Position numbers and translations under genes: made by a program. Positions 1 through 9,028 of a DNA stretch of 35,798 nt are shown piece by piece; positions within the stretch are counted from its first letter, which is position 1, and each line of letters begins with the position of its first letter. Under the pieces are notes generated by a model, which was not told where the DNA came from, did no database searches, and saw nothing but the letters and a program-made list of their open reading frames with translations. Source of the stretch: an uncultured Gammaproteobacteria bacterium (GTDB taxonomy: Bacteria; Pseudomonadota; Gammaproteobacteria; Nitrosococcales; Methylophagaceae); contig CALCCU010000200.1 of assembly GCA_937900515.1 (NCBI GenBank), positions 1 to 35,798 of the forward strand. Direction: 5' to 3'.

Positions 1-1856
1 TCAATGAAGCTACTGCCTTCTGGGATAGCTCCACCTGTCGCTGGGTTTCCACCTAATACGTGGCCAACAAAATCCACTTGGTGAGTTTGCTGTTGCACAA
101 CCATGTTATTTAATGTCTCCACATCAGTAAGAAGATCTCTTCCTTGTAGGTTCCCCAATAAATTGTCAGCTTGTAAGGCATTATAAGCTGAGCCAACAAA
201 GTTCATCCGCGTGTCAGCCAGAACACCAACACTACTTGTGTCACCTATAAATTCTAATGCATTACCTGTTGTCAAGCCTCCACGACTATGAGAGTCAAGA
301 TGTAGTCCTGACTGACCATAGTCAAAACTAAGATAGAGTTCTTGGCCTGAACGACCTAATGCAAGGCCTAGTTCATTACGTAAAACCCAACCACGTTCGC
401 TACTCAGGGTGAGTTCACCATCAAAACCGCGAACGGTATAACGTCCACCAATTGAGAAGCGATCTTGTACTATAAGAGGAGTTTTATTCCATTGACCGCG
501 CCATGAGCCGTTATAACGCAACCGTTGTTCTCCTAGGGTAAAAGGCTGACTAAGACTTAACGCTAACGTGATAATTTCAGGTCTAGCAGTACCTTCGTCG
601 AAGGTTTCTTCTGGTGCGGGCATAGCACTAAACAGTCCGGTGCCACGACGATAAGCAAGATCGGCATCAAGCGTCGCGCTACCGATAAATTCCTTGTGGA
701 TAAGATTAGCCTGCCATCCAGCCATTCGGCGCTGTTGCACTTCAATCTCAGTATCGTCGATATAGTTGTGTGAGGTATTGAGATAAGCCTGCAATGAGAG
801 CGAGGTTTTACGCACGGCATCACGATACATTAACCGATAAATCTTCAGTTCAGAACGGCTACTTTCACCGCTGTAATTAAAGGTCTGGTTCGCTCCTGCA
901 ACAGATTGATGGTAATTGTTCTTCCTAGTGGTTGCACTGACTAACCAATAATCAAATGGTAATGAGTAATGTAAGGTGTGGCCGCGGGTGCCGTGTTGGT
1001 CACTATCACTCGTCAAGTCATGGTTCACACTAAAGTAAAACAGGTCGTTTAATGTGAGTAGATTATCACCAGAAAGTGTGGCAGTACCTTGTCGCTTGCC
1101 TGTTGCACGTGAGCCGCCATCATCGACAGATAAGGTGATACGAAAAGGTAAAGCCTGTTGATAACGAATAACAATGTCACTATCACCCGGCTTCGCATTA
1201 GTGGCAACAGCTGGTTCTATCTGAATATCCGCTTCTGCAGTAGGCACGCGTTTAAAATTTTCAAGCGCTTGCTCTATATCTCGTAGATTAAGTAGATCTC
1301 CTTCATTTGCTGGTAATGCACTCCAATATCTACCTCGACGATCGCTAGTGCCTTTAGCAAAACGAATGGTATGGATCCGTCCTGGAATAACGGTAAAGAC
1401 AAGTTGTCCTGCATTAAGATCTTGTGGTGAGAGCAAAACACGCGTAGTTAAAAAACCTTTAGCAATAATGGCATTTTGTATGCGCGTCAGTGCGATATTA
1501 ATCCCTTGAATGCCAAGGCAGCGACCGATGGCTAGATCATCACCCATTATCACATCAGCAAGGGAAAAATTGAATGTTTCTGCGTCTTCACCCGCTAAGG
1601 TAATTTGGTTTACTTCAAAACAAGGAGACTCTCCTTCAGGGAGTAGCCTAGAAAGTGTCGCTCCTGTTTCTCGAGGTAACCTGACATCAGTAGAGGGTTC
1701 ATGTGTTTCGCGTAATGAGCGTTCGCGTTCTTGCTGTTGAATGCTCTGCTGCTGAATGATCTGCTGTTGCTGTTCAATCGTCGTTTGGGCGCTAAGTTCT
1801 GCAATCGGCGCCATAACCAATAATGGCAGGCACCAAAAAATATGCTTAAAATCCAT
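1..1856 (-). CDS. TpsB-type two-partner secretion transporter fused in frame to a TpsA-like C-terminal segment (partial, runs off left edge)
   Basis: The reading frame is open from ATG at 1856 to the window edge (618 codons, no stop). Residues 1-23 look like a signal peptide, followed by a Gln-rich linker (about 25-50) and POTRA-like sequence (about 80-230). From about 235 to 510 it reads as an ShlB/FhaC-type outer-membrane barrel, with the family's VRGF motif near residues 471-474 and the following FDYG strand motif near 503-507. TpsB proteins export large TpsA adhesins or toxins across the outer membrane. After FDYGQSG the sequence stops resembling a barrel. From about residue 520 it reads SHSRGG, GNALE, SAYNALQADNLL and GGNPATGGAIPEGSS, which I recall as typical of the C-terminal region of filamentous-haemagglutinin-like TpsA proteins. 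The last barrel strands and the C-terminal outer-membrane signal are therefore missing. Likely a deletion fusion and non-functional as a transporter. TpsB identity is firm; the TpsA match is from memory. Confidence 0.82.
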   Translation of the reverse strand, partial: MDFKHIFWCLPLLVMAPIAELSAQTTIEQQQQIIQQQSIQQQERERSLRETHEPSTDVRLPRETGATLSRLLPEGESPCFEVNQITLAGEDAETFNFSLADVIMGDDLAIGRCLGIQGINIALTRIQNAIIAKGFLTTRVLLSPQDLNAGQLVFTVIPGRIHTIRFAKGTSDRRGRYWSALPANEGDLLNLRDIEQALENFKRVPTAEADIQIEPAVATNAKPGDSDIVIRYQQALPFRITLSVDDGGSRATGKRQGTATLSGDNLLTLNDLFYFSVNHDLTSDSDQHGTRGHTLHYSLPFDYWLVSATTRKNNYHQSVAGANQTFNYSGESSRSELKIYRLMYRDAVRKTSLSLQAYLNTSHNYIDDTEIEVQQRRMAGWQANLIHKEFIGSATLDADLAYRRGTGLFSAMPAPEETFDEGTARPEIITLALSLSQPFTLGEQRLRYNGSWRGQWNKTPLIVQDRFSIGGRYTVRGFDGELTLSSERGWVLRNELGLALGRSGQELYLSFDYGQSGLHLDSHSRGGLTTGNALEFIGDTSSVGVLADTRMNFVGSAYNALQADNLLGNLQGRDLLTDVETLNNMVVQQQTHQVDFVGHVLGGNPATGGAIPEGSSFI

Positions 1857-2208
1857 TTATACAACCGTTCCATTAAATTCAATCCATTGATGTCAGCATC
1901 ATGCTGCACAGTAATAGTCTAATGTATTGTAGTGATGATGAAGTAATTCTTCATCTGTACTATGGAACGGGTATCTCAAATATAGAAAAAATTAATTTTA
2001 TGAAGACTAAAATACTTAAGTTTAATAAAGCCCCCATGTTCCTAATAAAAAAAATGGTTTTCCATTTAAAATAACGGTACACGTTTTCCTCAATTAATGA
2101 TTACAGTGCGGTGAATACCGATATTAATCGCCGCATAAAAAGCGACAAATATTCTTGTGTTTGCAGTAAATAACCATTATTATCGCCGTATAATTTGCGG
2201 TGATTAAT
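1857..2208. other. Divergent intergenic region between the TpsB-like gene and fic
   Basis: This 352-base stretch has no convincing gene. On the TpsB side it holds two perfect dyads: CAGCAT-C-ATGCTG at 1894-1906 and GATGAAG-N5-CTTCATC at 1937-1955. Both would lie in the leader of the minus-strand gene. On the fic side it holds two 29-bp operator-like repeats, described separately. The middle part (about 1970-2095) is A/T-rich with nothing recognisable. Confidence 0.6.
2108..2208 (+). promoter_or_regulatory. Repeated operator-like elements over the fic promoter
   Basis: Two 29-bp related elements start 55 bp apart, at 2125-2153 and 2180-2208, and agree at 19 of 29 positions. Each begins TNATCGCCGNATAA and has GCG in its right half. 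The second is an imperfect dyad (ATCGCCG ... GCGGTGAT). A further arm, GCGGTGAATA at 2108-2117, pairs with TATTAATCGCCGC at 2122-2134. A perfect -10 box TATAAT sits at 2189-2194 inside the second element, with no good -35. Transcription would then begin about 7-9 bases before the ATG at 2209. Overlap of the -10 with the dyad suggests repression, perhaps by the C-terminal helix-turn-helix of Fic itself; that is inference. Confidence 0.5.
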
Positions 2209-3327
2209 ATGTGGATATACGAATACAAAGACTGGCCTAATTTTTCTTGGAATACAGAAAAGCTAGCTTCTAAACTCGCAGGTATACGTTATCAACAAGG
2301 GCGCTTGTTGGGCCGAATGGAAGGACTTGGCTTTGAACTAAGGAGAGAAGCCAGCCTGAGAACATTAACCAATGATGTTGTAAAATCTTCAGCGATTGAA
2401 GGACATGGCCTTAATCCCGAAGAAGTTCGCTCTTCTATTGCCCGTCACCTAGGCATGGATATCGCTGGACTTATTCCTGCTAGCCGTGATGTAGACGGCA
2501 TCGTTGAAATGATGCTGGATGCGACTCAGCACTTTTCCAAACCGTTAACAAAAGAGCGTCTATTTAATTGGCACGCAGCACTTTTTCCGACAGGACGAAG
2601 TGGAATGCATCGTATTACCGTGGCAGATTGGCGTGCCATTGAAAAAGATCCTATGCAAGTCGTTTCTGGTCCTATAGGCCGAGAAAAAATCCATTTCCTT
2701 GCACCAAGTGCAGATAAGCTTGAATCTGAAATGACGGCTTTTCTTAACTGGTTTGAAAGCAAAGCCGATATTGATCCTGTTATTAGAGCAGGTATTGCTC
2801 ATCTTTGGTTTGTCACAATTCACCCTTTTGAAGATGGCAATGGCCGAATTGCCAGAGCGATTGGAGATATGGCTTTAGCGCGAGCTGATGGTATGCCTGA
2901 ACGCTTTTATAGTCTGTCCAATCAAATTGAGAGTGAACGAAAAAACTACTATGATCAGCTTGAAAGCCAGCAACATGCTTCGCCAGAAATCACAGAATGG
3001 TTAACATGGTTTTTAGATCGTCTTGGGCACGCCATTACCAATGCTGAAGCGCTATTAAGTAGTGTGTTATTCAAGGCTCGTTTGTGGGAGAAGATCAACA
3101 AGACTCCAGTTCATGAGCGGCAACGTATCATTATTAATCGCATGCTTGAGGATAATTTTGTTGGGCATATGAATACCTCGAAATATGCCAAACTTGCAAA
3201 ATGTTCGAATGATACGGCTCTGCGTGATATTCAAGCGCTTGTGCAAAGAGGTCTATTTTTACAAAACTCAGGCAGTGGGCGAAGTACGAGTTATCGCTTG
3301 ATTGATAAATTTGATGATGAGCGATAA
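2209..3327 (+). CDS. fic: Fic family protein with DUF4172 N-terminal domain
   Basis: Fic proteins usually transfer AMP from ATP to hydroxyl side chains of target proteins. Numbering from the GTG at 2200, the DUF4172-type N-terminal region begins WIYEYKDWPNF. An inhibitory-helix motif of the [ST]xxxE[GN] kind (S63-S-A-I-E67-G68) precedes the Fic core, so this is a class II, self-inhibited enzyme. The catalytic loop HPFEDGNGRIAR spans residues 208-219, and every signature residue is present. The last 70-80 residues look like a winged helix-turn-helix (NTSKYAKLAKCSNDTALRDI), common in this subfamily. I chose ATG 2209, which gives the usual MWIYEYKDW start, over the in-frame GTG 2200; neither has a clear ribosome binding site. 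It stands alone without a FicA/Phd-type antitoxin gene, as expected when the inhibitory helix is internal. Its target cannot be told from sequence. Confidence 0.93.
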   Translation: MWIYEYKDWPNFSWNTEKLASKLAGIRYQQGRLLGRMEGLGFELRREASLRTLTNDVVKSSAIEGHGLNPEEVRSSIARHLGMDIAGLIPASRDVDGIVEMMLDATQHFSKPLTKERLFNWHAALFPTGRSGMHRITVADWRAIEKDPMQVVSGPIGREKIHFLAPSADKLESEMTAFLNWFESKADIDPVIRAGIAHLWFVTIHPFEDGNGRIARAIGDMALARADGMPERFYSLSNQIESERKNYYDQLESQQHASPEITEWLTWFLDRLGHAITNAEALLSSVLFKARLWEKINKTPVHERQRIIINRMLEDNFVGHMNTSKYAKLAKCSNDTALRDIQALVQRGLFLQNSGSGRSTSYRLIDKFDDER

Positions 3328-3402
3328 GAAATAACGCTATTCTTTAGTACTAAAACTGGGGGCTTATCAATAATTAGAGTTGCAGGAAACCGTTTAGAAA
3401 AC

Positions 3403-3558
3403 TCAGGCCTTAGAAGAACCTGCTCCAACATCTAACAATGATGAGCCTGCTAGAAAGCTGCTTTGGTAATAGCTTGTAATCTTTGATTGAACCGACTCGT
3501 AGCGTGCAAAAATAACACCTGCATTCGTGCTATAGAAGTCTGCAGTTTGTTTGTCCAT
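3403..3558 (-). pseudogene. Truncated class I SAM-dependent methyltransferase remnant
   Basis: A 51-codon minus-strand frame starts at ATG 3558 and ends at TGA 3403-3405. It reads MDKQTADFYSTNAG at the start and SSLLDVGAGSSKA at the end. LLDVGAGS is motif I, the SAM-binding loop of class I methyltransferases. In intact relatives it is followed by some 150 residues that are missing here. The frame ends immediately after motif I and no continuation is visible in any frame downstream. I read it as the 5' remnant of a methyltransferase gene cut by a deletion, consistent with its place in the accessory segment. A real short peptide is possible but less likely. Confidence 0.6.
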
Positions 3559-3831
3559 AAGAAGTCATCTTGAGAGTTAAAGTACCAAATGACATTAAAA
3601 CATGAAATTTAATGATATGTTCGGGATTAACTCATACGAAGGTGTTGACTTTATTCTCGTGTTCAAATTCGACTAGACAAACCATCGAATATCTTAAGAT
3701 TGTGTCATTTAGGCTTGAACTCAAAAGCCATTATTTATAAAACATGGATTTTTATATTTGTCACAAGATTGGCACAGATTTGTCACAAGGTAAATTGAGC
3801 AGCTTGTGACGATTAAGGCTAAAACTTAAAA
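3559..3831. other. Non-coding stretch between methyltransferase remnant and tRNA-Arg
   Basis: No gene of convincing length is seen in these 273 bases. The part nearest the tRNA contains the 11-bp repeat cluster described separately. The rest is A/T-rich and featureless to my reading. Confidence 0.5.
3757..3810. repeat. 11-bp tandem/inverted repeat cluster beside the tRNA 3' end
   Basis: TTTGTCACAAG occurs exactly at 3757-3767 and again at 3779-3789, a 22-bp period. The 11 bases between them (ATTGGCACAGA) are a degenerate copy with 7 of 11 matches, so the array has three 11-bp units in tandem. An inverted partial copy, CTTGTGAC, lies at 3803-3810. The array is 22-75 bases outside the encoded CCA of tRNA-Arg. 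Such spaced short repeats next to a tRNA 3' end can be recombinase arm sites or excisionase sites of an integrated element; here that role is inference. Confidence 0.55.
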
Positions 3832-3908
3832 TGGCGCGCCTGACAGGAATCGAACCTGTGACCCCCAGTTTCGGAAACTGGTACTCTATCCAACTGAGCT
3901 ACAGGCGC
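3832..3908 (-). tRNA. tRNA-Arg, anticodon CCG
   Basis: The minus strand folds as a full cloverleaf of 77 bases. The acceptor stem GCGCCTG pairs with CAGGCGC, followed by discriminator G and an encoded CCA (3834-3832). The anticodon stem CCAGT/ACTGG encloses loop TTCCGAA, giving anticodon CCG, which reads CGG arginine codons. The T arm has the usual GGTTCGATTCC. The 3' end faces the accessory region at 1-3831. Confidence 0.97.
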
Positions 3909-4100
3909 TTTGAGAGTATTTAAGTTGATTGCTGTTTTTCCACTTTACAAAAGTAGGTTAACAACATTATGAATTAAATTGATTTAACCAAGACGTTAAC
4001 TTGGTTTAGTTAACAATCTCCGGCGTTGGATTATACGTATTTTGACTCTGTTCTACTAGCAGACAATACTTTAATCTGAGAGGGATGCTAACTTATAAGC

Positions 4101-4549
4101 TTAACTGTTAACTAATTTTAATTTTCGAGGTGAGTTCATCGCCAGCTCTGTTGAAAAATAATCTAACATTTCAGCAACAAGCTTACGAGGTAGCCAAGCT
4201 TCGCCATCATGAATAACTCGTATTGCTTTAGCTAACATTGGACGCTGTTCACGGCTTATATAACCTCGTACTTTAAAGCCAGAGCTTTGTAGCATTTGGA
4301 AATCAGGCGCACCTTCAATTAATACTATTATTTGCGCTTCAGGACATCTTAACGAACAGACATAACTCAATATATCAACGTCAATTTGTTCATCATCTCC
4401 GTCAACCACAATAATACTGGGTCTATGCATGGCGATATGGCTAATAATAGTATCAAAATCAACTGTCTGCACTAAGCTAACGTGCATATCAGTCTCATAT
4501 GCAAGCACTGTTGAGGATATATCCTCTTCCCCAACAATCACTACGTCAA

Positions 4550-4553
<4 letters not shown>
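4101..4553 (-). CDS. Degenerate stand-alone response-regulator receiver (NarL/LuxR type, no DNA-binding domain)
   Basis: This 150-residue protein follows slmA with an ATGA start/stop overlap (ATG 4553-4551, slmA TGA 4552-4550), so translation is probably coupled. An in-frame start 12 codons further upstream is less likely. The fold reads as a receiver: beta strands MIDVVIV, SIIVVDGDD and AQIIVLIE, then GYIS. It ends with the linker GEAWLPRKLVAEML that in LuxR-type regulators leads into the helix-turn-helix. Here the protein stops about 20 residues later with no helix-turn-helix. Only D51 could be a phosphate acceptor; the N-terminal acidic pair is shifted (GEED), and the conserved Thr and Lys positions read I/E and R/S. 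It is probably a non-phosphorylated pseudo-receiver that acts through protein contacts; its function is unknown. Confidence 0.7.
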
Positions 4554-6084
<1,531 letters not shown>

Positions 6085-6088
6085 TTAT

Positions 6089-8542
6089 TTAAAAAAGCAG
6101 TGTTAATGTTGGTTTTATCTGTAGCATTTGCGCTTTAAATCGTTGCTGAATTTCTTGTAACTCATCCGCAGAATCAGCTTCGAAACGTAAGGTCAATCCA
6201 GGTACTGTATTCGAAGCTCTAACTAAACCCCAACCATTCGGATATTCGGCTCGAACACCATCTAAGATATTAAGTTCCGCTCCCTCAAACTGACCTTCGC
6301 CAGCGAGCTGTCTCATAAATGTTGCACTTTCACCTTCTGCCATACTCACCAGAATTTCTGGAGTACTTTCTCTCGATGGTAACGCTTTAAAGATGTCTGT
6401 CGCATTTCGTGACATAGCATCATTAGCCAAGATTTCTAATAATCGAGCACTCGCATATAACGCATCATCAAAGCCGTACCAGCGCTCCTTAATGAAGATG
6501 TGACCGCTAAATTCACCTGCTAGCACTGCGTGAGACTCTTTCATTCTATGCTTAATTAGAGAGTGTCCTGAGCGACTCATCAATGGCTTACCTCCAGACC
6601 TAGTGATAACCTCTGCTAGCAAGCTTGTACTTTTGACATCAAAAATAACAGAAGCGCCAGGATCCCGGGATAGAATATCTTGGGCAAGCAACATTAATAC
6701 GCGATCGGGGTAAATAATATTGCCAGAACCATCCACTACACCTAATCTGTCACCATCACCATCAAATGCTAACCCTAGCTCAGCGCCACTCTCTTGAACA
6801 GCTTCAGATAAGTCTTTAAGGTTTTCTGGCCGGCTGGGGTCTGGATGGTGGTTGGGGAATTTACCATCAACTTCGCAGAACAGTTCAACTACTTCACAAC
6901 CTATTGCTTTAAATAAGGCAGGAGCAATTGCTCCTGTAATTCCATTGCCACAGTCAATCACTATCTTAATAGGTCGTGAAACAGTTAAGTCACCAACAAC
7001 ACGACTAACATAATCATAGTTGATACTTTCTTGTCTTAAAGAACCGTTGCCCGTTCTCAGCTCATTGTGTTGGACTCTTTGATGTAGCTTCATCAACTCA
7101 TCTTGAGTTAATGGCTGGCCAGCTAGCACTACTTTCAAACCATTATAGTCAGGAGGGTTATGACTACCAGTAAGCATCACACCAGACTTAGTATTCAAAT
7201 GTTCACACGCAAAATACATAACAGGAGTTGGTACTTCTCCCACATCTATCACATCGCAACCACTCGCAGTCAGCCCTTCAATCAAGGCATGACTTAAACC
7301 TGCGCTAGAGAGTCTAGCATCACGTCCTACGACAATTTCTTTAACCCCTTGAACCGCCGCCTCAGATCCTATTGCCTGCCCAATCGCTCTAATGACATCT
7401 TCATTTATATTTTGACCAACAACCCCTCGAATATCATTCACTCGAAAAATAGTGGGATCAATATCAACAACTTCACTTACTGTTTCGGCCTGAGTAGGTA
7501 ATCGAACATTATTTTCAACTTCTTCGATTTTCTTGCCAATACTTTCGGCTGTAGCACCTTTTTTAGCCGTATTGTGATAATTCTCACGACCAAGCGCTAG
7601 AATATCGACCACGAGTAAGTTAAAAGGTTTAAGCGTTACATGGTAACGAGGCTTCAAGCCGCCTGACTTAAGATCCGCTAACTGCGACTTAATGATAGAC
7701 ACATCGCGCTTAACCAATAAAGCCTTCATAACTTCAAGAAGTAGCCACATTAAAATCATAATGGCTAGTACGCCACTTAAGATAAACCACTGAGGAGAGT
7801 AACTTTGAGGTTGTTCAGGCCAATAAGCTAAACGCCAGTATGTATTAGGCAGCAACTTTTCAATCAACGCTTGCCCTTGTTTATGGCTGTCACTACCCTG
7901 ATTTGCTAAAACAGTGACATTCTTAGAACCTTGTTGTAATTCAATATAACCAGCTAAGTTAGCACTAGGATAAAGGATAGTCTGAATCACATCGGCACTA
8001 AGTGTCACTACCAGCACACCAACAACGCGCCCCGATTTGTTCTCTATACTTTGCGCCAACAATACATGAGCATCTGAGCTAGCAGGTTTTATAACACTTA
8101 ATTTAGCGTTACCTTCTTTTTTTGCCTGCCTCAAACTATTTAACGTAGCAAATGTAATAGGCATACAGCCAGAAGATGAAACATCATCAACATCGGCACT
8201 AATTAGACACACATTTTCTGCATGAGGGAAATAAGATAATAAATCTTGTTGTAATAACTCTATTAAAGAACTGTCATTGAACGTCAATGCATCCACTAAT
8301 TGCTTAGAATTAGCTATCGCACCCATTTGCTCTTTAATATTGTCAATTCGAGCAAGTGTGTAATTTTCAATATTAGTGGCGATTTGCTTTTGGTGGTTTA
8401 GTTGAATAGCTTCAGTCTCTTGTGAAGAAATCTGCTGTTGCCACAAAAAACCAGTTGCTACAAAAAAGCAGCTCACACCAATAGAAAGTAGTGAAATACC
8501 CTTATTGCCTATTATTAATATAAGCTTAGCTAATCCATCCAT
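6089..8542 (-). CDS. algC: Phosphomannomutase/phosphoglucomutase, long form with membrane-anchored N-terminal domain
   Basis: AlgC-type enzymes interconvert 1- and 6-phosphates of mannose and glucose, feeding lipopolysaccharide and exopolysaccharide synthesis. The catalytic part covers about residues 355-817: phosphoserine loop TGSHNPP (S460), metal loop DGDGDR (594-599), sugar loop GEFSGH (676-681) and phosphate-binding RASNTVPG (775-782). The first 350 residues are an addition: membrane segment at about 11-34, a 215-residue periplasmic-looking region, a second membrane segment at about 252-277, then a Lys-rich linker. Similar long forms are annotated for Pseudomonas AlgC, and the crystallised enzyme is the short form. 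The extracytoplasmic part resembles a Cache-like sensor in layout, but I cannot confirm a ligand site. It sits between dut and argB, the conserved order. Confidence 0.92.
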   Translation of the reverse strand: MDGLAKLILIIGNKGISLLSIGVSCFFVATGFLWQQQISSQETEAIQLNHQKQIATNIENYTLARIDNIKEQMGAIANSKQLVDALTFNDSSLIELLQQDLLSYFPHAENVCLISADVDDVSSSGCMPITFATLNSLRQAKKEGNAKLSVIKPASSDAHVLLAQSIENKSGRVVGVLVVTLSADVIQTILYPSANLAGYIELQQGSKNVTVLANQGSDSHKQGQALIEKLLPNTYWRLAYWPEQPQSYSPQWFILSGVLAIMILMWLLLEVMKALLVKRDVSIIKSQLADLKSGGLKPRYHVTLKPFNLLVVDILALGRENYHNTAKKGATAESIGKKIEEVENNVRLPTQAETVSEVVDIDPTIFRVNDIRGVVGQNINEDVIRAIGQAIGSEAAVQGVKEIVVGRDARLSSAGLSHALIEGLTASGCDVIDVGEVPTPVMYFACEHLNTKSGVMLTGSHNPPDYNGLKVVLAGQPLTQDELMKLHQRVQHNELRTGNGSLRQESINYDYVSRVVGDLTVSRPIKIVIDCGNGITGAIAPALFKAIGCEVVELFCEVDGKFPNHHPDPSRPENLKDLSEAVQESGAELGLAFDGDGDRLGVVDGSGNIIYPDRVLMLLAQDILSRDPGASVIFDVKSTSLLAEVITRSGGKPLMSRSGHSLIKHRMKESHAVLAGEFSGHIFIKERWYGFDDALYASARLLEILANDAMSRNATDIFKALPSRESTPEILVSMAEGESATFMRQLAGEGQFEGAELNILDGVRAEYPNGWGLVRASNTVPGLTLRFEADSADELQEIQQRFKAQMLQIKPTLTLLF

Positions 8543-8572
8543 TTCTATTCCTTGCAGTTAAACCTGAAATAT

Positions 8573-9028
8573 TTAGTGTCGCCCTGTGTGTCCAAAACCA
8601 CCGCTACCGCGTTCTGAGCTTGTAAACTCATCTACTTTTTCAAAACCAACCTGAGCAACAGGGATAAAGACCATCTGAGCAATTCGCTCGCCAATTACAA
8701 TCTCAAATGCTGTTTGACCTCGATTCCAGCATGAAACAAAAACTTGTCCTTGATAATCGCTATCTATCAAACCAACCAGATTACCTAAAACAATACCATG
8801 CTTATGTCCAAGACCTGAACGAGGTAGTAACACCGCAGCTAATGATGGATCATCAATATGAATAGCTAAACCTGTTGGAATCAACACAGTTTCACCTGGC
8901 TCTAGAATAATATTTTCATCTAGGCAAGCCCTAAGGTCTAAGCCTGCAGAACCTGAAGTAGCATAATCTGGCAATTCAATAGTATCGCCTAGTCGTGAAT
9001 CAAGAATTTTAAGTTGAATCTTTTGCAT
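8573..9028 (-). CDS. dut: dUTP diphosphatase
   Basis: Dut hydrolyses dUTP to dUMP and diphosphate, keeping uracil out of DNA and supplying dUMP for dTMP synthesis. At 151 residues it has the normal length of the homotrimeric type. The five motifs are visible: [44 protein letters not shown], and the C-terminal flap [12 protein letters not shown] that closes the active site. Its start lies 20 bases inside the end of coaBC, a common arrangement in gammaproteobacteria. Confidence 0.97.
   Translation of the reverse strand: MQKIQLKILDSRLGDTIELPDYATSGSAGLDLRACLDENIILEPGETVLIPTGLAIHIDDPSLAAVLLPRSGLGHKHGIVLGNLVGLIDSDYQGQVFVSCWNRGQTAFEIVIGERIAQMVFIPVAQVGFEKVDEFTSSERGSGGFGHTGRH

Noticed and set aside
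1610-1909. 99-residue minus-strand frame overlapping the start of the TpsB-like gene
   Set aside because: It is a frame-shifted reading of the same strand. The TpsB frame from ATG 1856 carries the signal peptide and POTRA-like sequence and stays open to the edge.
2209-3327. Fic as the toxin of a two-gene toxin-antitoxin pair
   Set aside because: No small antitoxin gene is adjacent, and the inhibitory motif lies within the protein itself (S63xxxE67G68).
1-3831. A duplicated tRNA-Arg 3' end marking a complete genomic island
   Set aside because: No second copy of the tRNA end and no integrase gene were seen in the window, so only a possible island edge can be claimed.
3986-4006. Hairpin AACCAAG-N7-CTTGGTT as a terminator of the slmA block
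   Set aside because: The stem is only 7 bp and A/T-rich, and no T run follows it on the minus strand. It may be chance.
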